A DNA stretch of 64,000 nucleotides from BD2-11 clade cluster bacterium bin43. GTDB taxonomy: Bacteria; Gemmatimonadota; Gemmatimonadetes; Longimicrobiales; Gaopeijiaceae. Below the pieces are notes generated by a model. The model was not told the origin of the DNA and made no database searches. It worked only from the letters and a program-made list of their open reading frames with translations. The position numbers and the translations under genes are program-made. Positions 18,322 through 27,495 of this stretch are shown here, piece by piece. The stretch lies in the NCBI GenBank assembly GCA_002238605.1, contig MPMR01000001.1:62001-126000 (forward strand). Direction: 5' to 3'. Positions within the stretch are counted from its first letter, which is position 1. Each line of letters starts with the position of its first letter.

Positions 18322-19721
18322 TTTCCGTATTTCTTGAGAATGGAGACGATGATCTCGGCGCCCTCCTTCAACTCCGCCCGGGTGTGGGATGCCGAGATGG
18401 ACATGCGGAAGCGCGACTTGTGCTTGCCCACCGCCGGGAAGCGGACGGGGTTGATGTAGACGCCCGCGTGCAGCAGATCCTCCGCGATCTGGAAGATGCC
18501 GGCGTCGTCGCGGATCATGATGGAGATCACCTGCGAAGTGGAGTCCCCGACGTCCACGCCCGCCTCGCGCATGAGTGCGTGCATGTAGCGGGCGTTGTCC
18601 CACAGCCTCTCGCGGAGCTCCGGTTCGGACCGGGCGATCTCGAGCGCCTTCAGGAGCCCGGCCGTCACCGGGGGCGGAAGCGCGCAGGAGAAGACGCGGG
18701 AACGCGCGAAGCCGCGCAGATAGTAGATGAGTTCGGCGGGTCCGGCGACGAACCCTCCCAACCCGCCCAGGCTCTTGGAGAAGGTTCCCAGGTGGATGTC
18801 GACCTCGTCGTCGAGACCGAAGTGCTCGGCGACGCCCCGGCCGTTGGGCCCGTAGACGAAGGTGGAGTGCGCCTCGTCGATGAGGAGGCGCGCCCCGTGC
18901 TTGCGGCAAACGTCCACGATCGCGGGCAGATCGGCCACGTCCCCGTCCATCGAGTACACACCCTCGACGACCACCAGCTTCTTGCCGCTGAACCCGTTCA
19001 GCTTGCGGTCCAGATCCGCCGCGTTGTTGTGCTTGAAGAAGCGGGATGTCGCCTTGGACAGGATCATCCCGTCAACGACGCTCGCGTGGGCCAGCTTGTC
19101 CGCCACCACCAGATCGCCCGGGCGCATCAGGCCGGCGATGAGCCCGACGTTGGCGCTGTAGCCGGTCGGGAAGATGAGTGCGGCTTCCTTGCCCTTGAAG
19201 GATGCGACCTCGTTGGCGAGGCGCTTGTGCAGGTCCGTGGTGCCGGAGAGCACGGGCGATCCGGAGGCGCCTGCCCCGTACTTGCGCACGGCGTCGCAGA
19301 TGGCCTCGATCACCTCCGGGCGGTAGGAAAGCCCCAGATAGTTGTAGGACGCGAAGTTGATCAGGCCCTCGAGGTTTTCCCGGGTCTTGGGATCCTCGAT
19401 CTCGACTCGGGTCGCGGGCGCGGAACCCAGCGGCAACCCGTAGAGGTAGTAGCCCGCCCCGAACTCGGCGTCCTTCCACCACTCCCCGAAGGGCTCCAGA
19501 ATCCCGAAGGGATCGGTGCCTGCTCCGAAATAGAAGTTGGTGTAATCGTAGTCGCTCAGGCCCCGCAGCGGCGGCCGGTCATCGTCCTGGGGGGTCGAGC
19601 CGTGGGAGGCGCCGCGCGCTCCGTCCGAATCGACGGTAGCGAGATCCGTTGCTCCGTCGGCCGCCGCCCGCCGCGTTGACGCCGAAGCGGATTTCCTGCT
19701 AGCGTTTCGAATGTCACTCAT
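18312..19721 (-). CDS. alpha-oxoamine synthase family PLP acyltransferase (SPT/KBL/BioF-like)
   Basis: A 469-residue fold-type I PLP enzyme that would condense an acyl-CoA with an amino acid and release CO2. Family markers are NFASYNYLGLSYRPEV, GASGSPVLSGTTDLHKRLA, EGVYSMDGDVADLP, LLIDEAHSTFVYGPNGRG and the PLP-lysine loop GTFSKSLGGLGG. The EGVYSM.GD and GTFSKS blocks are close to those of bacterial serine palmitoyltransferases, but KBL and BioF share much of this, so the amino-acid substrate is open. No biotin or threonine genes are nearby; instead it heads an operon with an ADC-fold protein, a lipid kinase and IcmF and faces phospholipid genes. That favours a lipid (sphingoid-base-like) role. 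Confidence 0.85.
   Translation of the reverse strand: MSDIRNASRKSASASTRRAAADGATDLATVDSDGARGASHGSTPQDDDRPPLRGLSDYDYTNFYFGAGTDPFGILEPFGEWWKDAEFGAGYYLYGLPLGSAPATRVEIEDPKTRENLEGLINFASYNYLGLSYRPEVIEAICDAVRKYGAGASGSPVLSGTTDLHKRLANEVASFKGKEAALIFPTGYSANVGLIAGLMRPGDLVVADKLAHASVVDGMILSKATSRFFKHNNAADLDRKLNGFSGKKLVVVEGVYSMDGDVADLPAIVDVCRKHGARLLIDEAHSTFVYGPNGRGVAEHFGLDDEVDIHLGTFSKSLGGLGGFVAGPAELIYYLRGFARSRVFSCALPPPVTAGLLKALEIARSEPELRERLWDNARYMHALMREAGVDVGDSTSQVISIMIRDDAGIFQIAEDLLHAGVYINPVRFPAVGKHKSRFRMSISASHTRAELKEGAEIIVSILKKYGKCP
19676..19705 (+). promoter_or_regulatory. candidate promoter for the plsC operon
   Basis: TTGACG at 19676-19681 and TAGCGT at 19700-19705 are 18 bp apart, reading toward plsC. 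The element lies inside the N-terminal codons of the divergent AOS gene. The -10 region (TGCTAGC followed by GT) resembles the one before the second DUF4143 gene (TGCTAGCTT). Confidence 0.4.
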
Positions 19722-20546
19722 ATGTTTGCCCGATGTTCTTCCGATCGGACCACACCCGCCATTCAGGACACGTCATTGGACCTCCGTGGCGCCTTGACTC
19801 TCACCGCGCTCGGCGCGGCGCTACTGGCCTGCGACCTTGTTCAGCGCCTCCTGATCGCACCCATGGCGCGATTGCTGCCGGGGAACCGTGACGCTCTGCT
19901 CACGGAGTGGCAGCGCTTCACGGCCCATGTGGTCATCTTCTTCCTTCGCCATATGGGCGGAGTGCGTTTCGGCGAGTTGCCGGACATCCCGTCAACCCGC
20001 GGCGTGCTGGTGCTCATGAACCACCAGTCGCTGCTCGACATCCCGCTCGTCGTGGCGTCGATGCGCGGCGTCTACCCCCGCATCGTCACGCGCAGGCGAT
20101 ACGCCCGCGGCGTTCCCCTAATATCCCACATGACAAGGCTGTACCGATACCCCTTGGTCGATGCGAGAGCAACCCTGCGCGGCGAGCTGAAGCGGCTTCG
20201 CCGGGAAGCGGCCGCTTCCACGCACCCCCTCGTCATCTACCCGGAGGGAACCCGGAGCAGGACGGGTCGCATCGGCCCCTTCAAGACGCTGGGGCTGGCG
20301 ACCATTCTGGCGGCGCGCCGCTGGAGCGTGTACGTCGTGGTGGCGGACGGATTGTGGAAGTGGACGCGACTCAGGGACTTCTTCGGAAACCTATCGTTGA
20401 TGCGCACCCGCGTCGAGTGCCTGGGACCCTTCGAATCGCCGGCGGCGGATGCCGATCTGGATGGGTTCATCATGGAGATGCGGGGCGTCATGATCGGAAT
20501 GCTCGACGAAATGCGGGGCGTCCCCACGGCGGCGGAGCCCGTATGA
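19722..20546 (+). CDS. plsC: 1-acylglycerol-3-phosphate acyltransferase (PlsC family)
   Basis: A 274-residue membrane-associated acyltransferase that should convert lysophosphatidate to phosphatidate. It has an N-terminal hydrophobic helix (GALTLTALGAALLACDL), the catalytic motif NHQSLLD (HX4D), a substrate-binding arginine region and the motif YPEGTRSR. The chosen ATG abuts the divergent AOS start with no gap; a TTG at 19776, just before the membrane helix, is a plausible shorter start. Its stop overlaps the next ATG (ATGA), so it is translationally coupled to the Tam41-like gene. Substrate range is inferred from family and neighbours. Confidence 0.88.
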   Translation: MFARCSSDRTTPAIQDTSLDLRGALTLTALGAALLACDLVQRLLIAPMARLLPGNRDALLTEWQRFTAHVVIFFLRHMGGVRFGELPDIPSTRGVLVLMNHQSLLDIPLVVASMRGVYPRIVTRRRYARGVPLISHMTRLYRYPLVDARATLRGELKRLRREAAASTHPLVIYPEGTRSRTGRIGPFKTLGLATILAARRWSVYVVVADGLWKWTRLRDFFGNLSLMRTRVECLGPFESPAADADLDGFIMEMRGVMIGMLDEMRGVPTAAEPV

Positions 20547-21574
20547 CGGGCTCGGAGGCGCCCATCGAGCACCTGGTTTCCGGGCTGCGGGAGACCGGCG
20601 GCGACGGGCTGCTGGCGGTGCTGGCGTACGGCTCGCGGCTCGTGTCGGCAAGCCCGGACCGGCACAGCGCCTGGGACCTGGTCGTCGTGGTCGAAGACTA
20701 CCGTGCGTTCTATCGCGCCCTCCACGAAGACGGACACACGGCGCGCAGTGCGACGTTGCTCGCGACCGTGAGCCGCGTGCTGGCTCCGACCGTCATCGCC
20801 TTCTGGCCGGCTCCGCCGGACGGACCGCTGGCCAAGTGCCTCGTCCTCTCGCGCGCCGACTTCCAGCGGGAACTGGGGCCGCGCCGCCTCGACCACTTCT
20901 GCCTGGGCCGGATGGCGCACCACATCTCGGTGGTGCATGCCCGCGACCCGGACGCGGCCGCGTGGGTCGAGGGGCTGGTGGCCCGCGCACGGCAGATGGT
21001 GCTCGACTGGACGCTCCCGTTTCTGGGGGGTTCGTTCTCCGTGGACGATTTCTGCCGGCGCATGCTCGAGATCTCGTACGCCGGAGAGATCCGGCCGGAA
21101 CGCGGAGGCCGGGCAAGCGCCGTGTACGAGGCCCAGCGGGAGACGCTGCGTGGCATCTACACTCCCATCCTGGAGGCCCAGGTGGCGTCGGGGATGCTCA
21201 AGCGGACGAACGGCAAGTACCGCGCGGCTCATCCCGCGTCGCCCGTGGCCCAGCTCAGGCTGAACGCCTACTTCGGCATCAGCAAGGCACGCGCCACCAC
21301 CCGCTGGGTCAAGCACATGCTCACGTTCGACAGCTGGTTCCCCTACATCGTGCGCAAGGTCGAACGGCGCACCGGGATGACGATCGAGATCACGCCCCTG
21401 GAGCGGCGATTCCCCTTCCCGCTCCTGCTCCCCAAGGCGTTGCGGGTGCTGCGGGCACGCGGCCGGGAGCGAAACGGAAGCACAACGACGACGCGGACCG
21501 CCGCCGACAGGGCGCACGGACGCCGTACGGCCGGGCCACGCGGCCGGAACCACTCCGGGGGCAAGGTCCCTTGA
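20543..21574 (+). CDS. Tam41-like phosphatidate cytidylyltransferase (nucleotidyltransferase fold)
   Basis: A 343-residue soluble or peripheral protein. The N-terminus has a nucleotidyltransferase pattern AYGSR followed by WDLVVVVEDYRAFYRALHED, which parallels the Tam41/Mmp37 pattern (YGSG, then DFVFTVDDP.AWH..N). Further on, SFSVDDFCRRMLEISYAGEIR followed by ETLRGIYTPIL lines up well with the Tam41 region SFSEEDLFIEIAGLSYSGDFR and its FRELYGSIL-like end. Tam41 makes CDP-diacylglycerol from phosphatidate and CTP. Position between PlsC (makes phosphatidate) and a CDP-alcohol transferase (uses CDP-diacylglycerol) fits exactly. The junctions are ATGA and TTGA overlaps. The alignment is from memory, so this is a strong hypothesis, not a proven call. 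Confidence 0.68.
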   Translation: MTGSEAPIEHLVSGLRETGGDGLLAVLAYGSRLVSASPDRHSAWDLVVVVEDYRAFYRALHEDGHTARSATLLATVSRVLAPTVIAFWPAPPDGPLAKCLVLSRADFQRELGPRRLDHFCLGRMAHHISVVHARDPDAAAWVEGLVARARQMVLDWTLPFLGGSFSVDDFCRRMLEISYAGEIRPERGGRASAVYEAQRETLRGIYTPILEAQVASGMLKRTNGKYRAAHPASPVAQLRLNAYFGISKARATTRWVKHMLTFDSWFPYIVRKVERRTGMTIEITPLERRFPFPLLLPKALRVLRARGRERNGSTTTTRTAADRAHGRRTAGPRGRNHSGGKVP

Positions 21575-22305
21575 GACCCGAGCTGACGGTGCTGGTCGCG
21601 GTGGCGGGGTTCGCGCTCGCCACCATGCCGATCTTCGCGCTGAGTGCCGCCAACCGTGCGGTGGATGCGCTCGAGTCGACTACCCGGGGCAAGTTCGTTC
21701 TCGGATCCTTTGCGCGCCGCTGGTTCTACTGGTTCGTGCGGCCCGTGGAGAAGGCCTCGCTCGCTCTTGGGCTTGCGCCGCTCTTCTACAACCTGCTCGG
21801 GGTCGCGTTCGGCGGGGTCGCCGGGTGGTTGTTCGCGTCCGGCCGATATGCCATGGGCGGCTGGTCGCTCCTGCTGAGCGGCGTCGCCGATGCCCTGGAC
21901 GGGCGCATCGCGCGGGCGCGTGGACTGGCTTCGCCCCGTGGGGCGTTCCTGGACTCGACCCTCGACCGTTTCGCCGAGGTGGCCGCGTTCGTGGGGCTCG
22001 CGGTGGCGTTTCGCGGCTCCGGGGCGGCGCTCGCCGTGGTGGCGGCGGCGCTGGGTGGCTCGCTGCTTGTGAGCTACACGCGCGCGCGCGGAGAGAGCCA
22101 GGGCGTCCTGTGCACGGCGGGCGTCATGCAGCGCGCCGAACGGCTCCTGCTGATCGGCTTCGGGGCGATCCTGGACGGCACCGGTTCCGCGCTGCTCGGG
22201 CGCGACGCGGGCACGGTCCTGCTGGCCGTGCTCACGGTGACCGCGGTGGGCACCATGGCGACCGCCGTCTTCCGCACGGTGTGGATCGCGCGAAGACTGA
22301 CGTAA
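21571..22305 (+). CDS. CDP-alcohol phosphatidyltransferase
   Basis: A 244-residue integral membrane enzyme with five or six hydrophobic segments. The complete family motif DGx2ARx8Gx3Dx3D is present (DGRIAR, then G, then D and D in GAFLDSTLD), so the two-metal active site is intact. Members join CDP-diacylglycerol to an alcohol such as glycerol-3-phosphate, inositol phosphate or serine; the acceptor cannot be told from the motif. The start is a TTG overlapping the upstream stop (TTGA). It closes the PlsC and Tam41-like operon. Confidence 0.9.
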   Translation: MRPELTVLVAVAGFALATMPIFALSAANRAVDALESTTRGKFVLGSFARRWFYWFVRPVEKASLALGLAPLFYNLLGVAFGGVAGWLFASGRYAMGGWSLLLSGVADALDGRIARARGLASPRGAFLDSTLDRFAEVAAFVGLAVAFRGSGAALAVVAAALGGSLLVSYTRARGESQGVLCTAGVMQRAERLLLIGFGAILDGTGSALLGRDAGTVLLAVLTVTAVGTMATAVFRTVWIARRLT

Positions 22306-22386
22306 CGTCAGGGTTTGGGGCGCGGGGGACGCTGCGGTCCAAACAGATGTTCCGGCAATAGTCGCCCCGGCCGAGTCGACCCTGCT

Positions 22387-25300
22387 CTACGCGCCGCCCC
22401 GCCGCACCGGGATCGTCACCGCCTCACCGGGGTCGGGCCGGATCCCCCGCTCGTCCAGCTGCCGGTAGAGGGCAGGCATCTCGTCGGTCACGATCTCGTT
22501 CAGCCGCTCGATCAGGGGAGGCACCCTCTCCCAGGCCCGGTCGAGCTGCCAGAGCTGGTCGGCGGTGGGGGGCGTGCTGGATGACTCGATGGCGCCGGCG
22601 CCGCGCGCGCCCGCGGCGGCCTGGTTGATGTCGCGCCCGAGTTCGCGCGCTTCCTCGAGCAGGCCGCTCACCTCTTCGCTCAACTCCTCGGGGGTCTCTT
22701 CCTGTTCGCGCAGGAGGGAGCTGACCTCCATGAGCTGGGTGGTTACGCGCCCGACGGCCTGGCCGGCCTCGTAGACGGGACCGGCGAGGTCGTAGGCGCT
22801 CATCAGCGCCGCCTGGCGGGCCTCCAGGTCCGCGCGGCTCATCTCGACCCGGGGATCCAGGCGGATCGCCACCTGCCGTTCCTGCGTCACGCCGGCGGTC
22901 TCCTGCCGCACCGTGTAGGTGCCGGGGAGCACCCGCGGGCCGCGCGCCTGGCCACCCCCGAAGCCTCCGCCGAACTGCTGGGCCGGACCCGAGGGCGTGT
23001 AGGGCGGTTCGATCCGGAGATCCCATCTCACCTGCTGAACGCCCGCGGCCGCCGGCCCGGTGAGTTCGCGCACCACCTCGCCGCCGCCGCCAAGGATGGT
23101 GATCTTCGCCTGTCCCGACGCGTCTGCGGCGGCCTCCCGGCCACCGCCATCGCCGTCCCCACCGTTTCCGGCCGGCGACGCGGCCACCACACCACCCCCC
23201 GCGCCGGCCTCTCCGACGTAATAGCGGATGAGCGCCCCGGCCGGCGGATTGGGCGACACGTACACCCCGGGCGTCCATCCCTGGGGCGTGTAGGGGTTGT
23301 ACAGGGTGGCCCGCCGCACCGGGAACAGGTGCGCGTCGGCGGCCAGCACCTCCGCGGTCAGGCCCTCCAGGGGAGCGATGTCCTCCATGATGTAGATTCC
23401 GCGCCCGTGCGTCCCCAGCACCAGGTCGTTCTCGCGCGGGTGGATCTTGATGTCGTCCACCGGCACCGCGGGCAGACCGTTGGCGAGGGCCATCCACTGC
23501 TCCCCGCCGTCCACCGAGAAGAACACCCCCACCTCGTTGCCCACGAAGAGCAGTCCGGCGGTGCGGTGGTGCTCGGTGATCACGTTGACCGAGGTCGCGG
23601 GCAGGCCGTCGACGATGCGGCGCCAGCTCTCGCCGTAGTTGTCGCTCGCGTAGACGTGGGCGGCGAAGTCGTTGTTGCGGTGGCCGTCGAAGGTCGCGTA
23701 GACGGTGGCGACGTCGTGCGCCGAGGCGACCACCCGGCTCACGTAGGTGCGCTCGGGCAGCCCGGGGATGTTGCGGGTGACGTCCGTCCAGGAAGCGCCG
23801 CCGTCCCGCGTCACGTGCACCCTGCCGTCGTCGCTGCCCACGTAGAGGAGCCCCGCGTCGAACGGCGACTCCGAGATCGTCTCCAGGTTGCCGTAGGACG
23901 CCTGTCCGTCGTTGGCCGACATCTGCGGCTCCGAGCCGGCCACGCCCATGATCTCCAGCTCGGCACGGTCCATCGCGTGAGTCAGATCGGGGCTGATCTC
24001 CTCCCAGGTCATCCCGAGATCGCGCGAGCGGAAGAGCACGTTGCTGCCCACGTAGACGGTGTTCTCGTCGTGCTGCGACAGGAGCACCGGGGTGTCCCAG
24101 TTCCAGCGAAGCTCCCTCTCCTCGTCATCTTCCAGGGGACGCCCCACGGGCCGCATGCGGGTGCGCTCCATGGTCACCAGGTCGACGCGCATGAGGTTGC
24201 CGCCCTGCGACTCCGAGAACATCACCCGCGGGTTGTCCGGATGCATGACGGTGTAGAAGCCGTCCCCGCCCCCCACGTTGTACCAGTCGCGCGTGCGGAT
24301 GCCCTGGTTGGACCAGGTGTCGCTCGGGGCGCACCAGGAGCCGTTGTCCTGCAATCCGCCGCACACGTGATAGGGATCGCGCATGTCCACGCCGATCTCG
24401 TAGAACTGCGCAAGGGGAATGTTGGTCAGCTGGCGCCATGTGCGCGAGCGGTCCCAGCTGATCGCGATGCCGCCGTCTCCGCCGAGGATGAGATGGTCGG
24501 AGTTGGCGGGGTCGATCCACATGGCATGGTGATCGGGATGAACCTCGCTGGCGGCGTCGGGGGTGAAGGTGTTGCCCCCGTCGAGCGACTTGTACAGGCT
24601 CGACCCGGCCGTGTAGATGCGCTCGGGGTCGCCGGGATCGACCCAGATCTGGCTGTAATACATGGGCCGGTTGTTGGTCGTGCTGATCTGTTCCCAGGTC
24701 TCGCCCCGGTCGGTGGAACGGTAGACGCCGTTGCGCGAGGAGCCGCTCCCGCCGCCGCCGAAGCCCTGCCCGGGCGTGCGCTTGTCGGCCTCCACGATGG
24801 CGAACACCAGGTTGCCGTCACCCCGGTAGATGTCCAGCCCGATGCGTCCCATGTCGCCATCGGGGAGCCCGTCCGTGAGCTCCACCCAGGAAGCCCCCCC
24901 GTCGGTGGTGCGGTGGATGCCGCTCCCGGGCCCGCCCCCGTTGAAGCCCCACGCGGTGCGCCGGCGCTGGTACATGGCGGCGAACAGGGTCTCGGGATCG
25001 TTGGCGTCCATCGCCAGGTCGATGGCCCCCGTGTCCTCGTCCACGAAAAGCACCAGTTCCCAGCTCTCCCCGCCGTCGGTGGTCTTGTAGACGCCCCGCT
25101 CCGGGTTGGCGCCCCACAGCCGACCGACCGCCGCCACGTACACGATGGACGGGTCGCGCGGGTGGATGCGAATGCGCGAGATGTGGTGGGTTTCCGCCAA
25201 CCCCGTGTGCCGCCACGTGCGCCCGGCGTCGGTGGATTTGTAGACGCCGTTCCCCCAGGGCGAGCTCTGGCGGTTCTGCGGCTCCCCGCTTCCGACCCAC

Positions 25301-25638
25301 ACCACGTTGGGGTTGGAGGGCGCCACCGTGACGTCCCCGACCGAGGTGGTCGGCTCGTTGTCGAAGACCGGCTCGAAGGTGGTGCCGTGGTTGACGGTCT
25401 TCCACACGCCGCCGGTGGCGGTGCCCACGTAGAAGGTCGACGGATCCGACTCCACCACGGCCAGGTCCGAAACACGCCCGCCCATGATGGTCGGACCGAT
25501 GTTGCGCCACTCCAGGTTGGCGACCGCCGCCTCCACCCGCGCCGCGTCCACCTGCGCAACGGCGCCGGACGGCCAGACCGGCGCAAGCACGGCGACCAGG
25601 GCCATCCCCACACGCAACGAACGGCTCTTGAAACTCAT
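22387..25638 (-). CDS. exported sortilin/VPS10-like Asp-box beta-propeller protein
   Basis: 1083 residues with a cleavable signal peptide ending near GAVAQ. The body begins NLEWRNIGPTIMGGRVSDLAV and carries about nine Asp-box repeats of the S.DGG.TW type (STDAGRTW, TTDGGESW, TTDGGASW, STDRGETW, TRDGGASW, SVDGGEQW and others), typical of the VPS10/sortilin-like propellers annotated as glycosyl hydrolase or WD40/BNR-like. After the propeller comes a G/A-rich linker, a beta-sandwich-like part (TILGGGGEVVRELTG) and a helical C-terminus. The ATG has a GGGAG site 6 nt upstream. These proteins are abundant and exported in Gemmatimonadota and Bacteroidota; enzymatic activity is not established. Confidence 0.85.
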   Translation of the reverse strand: MSFKSRSLRVGMALVAVLAPVWPSGAVAQVDAARVEAAVANLEWRNIGPTIMGGRVSDLAVVESDPSTFYVGTATGGVWKTVNHGTTFEPVFDNEPTTSVGDVTVAPSNPNVVWVGSGEPQNRQSSPWGNGVYKSTDAGRTWRHTGLAETHHISRIRIHPRDPSIVYVAAVGRLWGANPERGVYKTTDGGESWELVLFVDEDTGAIDLAMDANDPETLFAAMYQRRRTAWGFNGGGPGSGIHRTTDGGASWVELTDGLPDGDMGRIGLDIYRGDGNLVFAIVEADKRTPGQGFGGGGSGSSRNGVYRSTDRGETWEQISTTNNRPMYYSQIWVDPGDPERIYTAGSSLYKSLDGGNTFTPDAASEVHPDHHAMWIDPANSDHLILGGDGGIAISWDRSRTWRQLTNIPLAQFYEIGVDMRDPYHVCGGLQDNGSWCAPSDTWSNQGIRTRDWYNVGGGDGFYTVMHPDNPRVMFSESQGGNLMRVDLVTMERTRMRPVGRPLEDDEERELRWNWDTPVLLSQHDENTVYVGSNVLFRSRDLGMTWEEISPDLTHAMDRAELEIMGVAGSEPQMSANDGQASYGNLETISESPFDAGLLYVGSDDGRVHVTRDGGASWTDVTRNIPGLPERTYVSRVVASAHDVATVYATFDGHRNNDFAAHVYASDNYGESWRRIVDGLPATSVNVITEHHRTAGLLFVGNEVGVFFSVDGGEQWMALANGLPAVPVDDIKIHPRENDLVLGTHGRGIYIMEDIAPLEGLTAEVLAADAHLFPVRRATLYNPYTPQGWTPGVYVSPNPPAGALIRYYVGEAGAGGGVVAASPAGNGGDGDGGGREAAADASGQAKITILGGGGEVVRELTGPAAAGVQQVRWDLRIEPPYTPSGPAQQFGGGFGGGQARGPRVLPGTYTVRQETAGVTQERQVAIRLDPRVEMSRADLEARQAALMSAYDLAGPVYEAGQAVGRVTTQLMEVSSLLREQEETPEELSEEVSGLLEEARELGRDINQAAAGARGAGAIESSSTPPTADQLWQLDRAWERVPPLIERLNEIVTDEMPALYRQLDERGIRPDPGEAVTIPVRRGGA

Positions 25639-25986
25639 GTCGTCTCCCGGTTCTGAATGAGCACTCCGTTGAACTCACATTGTACGTTGCGGGCTTCCGT
25701 CGGGGGAGCCTCCGCAGGTAGCGCCCGTCCATCACGGATTCGCACGGGTGGCGAGGTCCGGCGGCACACCGGAACCTGTCCGCCGCGGCCCGGGCCGGCC
25801 TCCCGGGGACGCCCCGCCGTTGTTCACATCGGAGCCCACGCACTACACTGTAATCTGCGCCGGAAGCGGGACGCGCGAACCGCGAGAGTCGATCACCACG
25901 AAGGCCGGTTTCCGGACGCGAATTCAAGCACGCCAAGCGGGGCGAACCCGATGACGGGATGCCCCCGGGATGATGAGGAGGCTCCG
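25639..25986. other. 348-bp divergent intergenic region
   Basis: This gap separates the divergent VPS10-like and serine hydrolase genes. Apart from the promoter-like pair at 25820-25849 and the two ribosome sites at its ends, I see no coding signal or strong hairpin in it. Confidence 0.5.
25820..25849 (+). promoter_or_regulatory. candidate promoter for the serine hydrolase and M28 operon
   Basis: TTGTTC at 25820-25825 and TACACT at 25844-25849 are 18 bp apart, about 137 bp before the ATG at 25987. Confidence 0.35.
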
Positions 25987-27495
25987 ATGAGACACCCCTG
26001 GATCCGCAACCCTGCCGGCGCCGCGGCGCTCGCGCTTCTCCTGCTCTCCGCTCCTCCGGCTCATGCCCAGCAAGCGCTCGCGGATGATCCCGGCGTCGCC
26101 GAAGCCCTGCATCTGCTGGATATCTGGATGGATGCCGCGCAGGCCTACGGGGGCATCCCCGGCGCCTCCCTCTCCGTCGTGCATGATCAGGAACTGGTGT
26201 GGGCGAAGGGATACGGGTACGCGCACCTGGAGGGCGAGGAGCCCGCGAGCCCGTCGACCATGTACTCGATCTGCTCCATCTCCAAGCTCTTCACCGCGGT
26301 CGGCGTGCTGCAGCTGCGCGACCAGGGCAAGCTGGGGCTGGACGACGCCGTGGCGAAGCACCTGGACTGGTTCAACATCAAGGACGATTACACCGAGGCG
26401 GGACCGGTCGACATCGAGGGGCTGCTCACGCACAGCTCGGGTCTCCCGCGCGAGGCGGGCGTACCGTACTGGACGGGGCCCGACTATCCCTTCCCGACCC
26501 CCGAGAAGATCGTCGAGACCCTGCCCACGCAGTCGATGCTCTATCCGCCGCGGACCTATTTCCAGTACTCGAATCTCGCACTCACGCTGGCGGGCGAGAT
26601 CGTCGCGGAGGCGTCGGGGGAGAGCTACGACGACTATATCCGGGCCAACATCCTGGACCCGCTGGGGATGTCCAGCACCTTCACCGACCTGGAGGACCGC
26701 TTCCGCGGCAACCGCCTGGCCACCGGTTACACGGCGCGCGGACGGGACGGCAAGCGACATGTGATCCCGGACTACTGGGTGCGCGGCATCAGCCCGGCCG
26801 CCGGGTTCATCTCGACCGTCGAAGACCTCGGGCGCTTCGCCTCCTGGCAGTTCCGCGTACTCGATGGCGATGACGCCCTGCTCGACCGCAACACGCTGCG
26901 CGACATGCATCGCGTGCACTGGTCGGAGCCTGACGGGAACACCACCTACGGGCTGGGCTTCTCGGTGTGGAAGTCGGACGGGGACACCTTCGTGGGCCAC
27001 GGCGGCTCCTGCCCGGGATACCGCAGCCACCTGCTGCTGCGGCCCCAGGACAAGGTCGCCACGGCGTTCATGACCAACGGCCAGGGGGTTAACTCCCGGC
27101 AGTTCGCCCAGACCGCTTTCGACATCGTCGCGCCCGCGCTCCGGCGGGCGGCGAAGAAGTCGTCCGGGACTCCGGCAGACGCAGGCATGGTTGCGCCCGA
27201 TGGCGCCGGCAACGCTTCAGCCGAGAGCCTCGAGCCCTTCACCGGCACCTACCAGCGGCCCCTCGGCGGGGAGAGCGCGGTGCTGATCTGGCAAGGCGAC
27301 CTGCACGTGCTGTCGCTCCCCACCAATAACCCCCTCAACTCCCTGACCCGGCTCCGCCACATCGAGGACGGCACCTTCCGGCGGGTGCGCGACAACGACG
27401 ATCTGGGCGAAGCGTTCATCTTCGAAGAGATGCCCGATGGACGCATGCTGATGTGGCGCAACGACAACTACAGCGTCCGCCCGGCGGGGATGTGA
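25987..27495 (+). CDS. class C beta-lactamase-type serine hydrolase, exported
   Basis: A 502-residue secreted protein; the signal peptide ends around APPAHAQ. The penicillin-binding/beta-lactamase active-site triad is present: SISK (SxxK nucleophile motif, after MYSIC), YSN (in FQYSNLAL) and HGG (in FVGHGGSCPGY). A C-terminal domain of about 100 residues (from EPFTGTYQRP) is like those found in D-aminopeptidase or esterase relatives. Such proteins usually hydrolyse D-amino acid peptides or esters rather than antibiotics. A GAGGAGGCT ribosome site precedes the ATG. Its stop overlaps the GTG of the M28 gene, so the two are coupled and probably cooperate in extracellular peptide breakdown. Confidence 0.9.
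   Translation: MRHPWIRNPAGAAALALLLLSAPPAHAQQALADDPGVAEALHLLDIWMDAAQAYGGIPGASLSVVHDQELVWAKGYGYAHLEGEEPASPSTMYSICSISKLFTAVGVLQLRDQGKLGLDDAVAKHLDWFNIKDDYTEAGPVDIEGLLTHSSGLPREAGVPYWTGPDYPFPTPEKIVETLPTQSMLYPPRTYFQYSNLALTLAGEIVAEASGESYDDYIRANILDPLGMSSTFTDLEDRFRGNRLATGYTARGRDGKRHVIPDYWVRGISPAAGFISTVEDLGRFASWQFRVLDGDDALLDRNTLRDMHRVHWSEPDGNTTYGLGFSVWKSDGDTFVGHGGSCPGYRSHLLLRPQDKVATAFMTNGQGVNSRQFAQTAFDIVAPALRRAAKKSSGTPADAGMVAPDGAGNASAESLEPFTGTYQRPLGGESAVLIWQGDLHVLSLPTNNPLNSLTRLRHIEDGTFRRVRDNDDLGEAFIFEEMPDGRMLMWRNDNYSVRPAGM

Noticed and set aside
22297-22311. Palindrome CTGACGTAACGTCAG over the stop of the CDP-alcohol transferase gene
   Set aside because: Arms of 7 bp with a 1-nt spacer cannot form a hairpin and no gene starts nearby in a way that suggests an operator; possibly chance.
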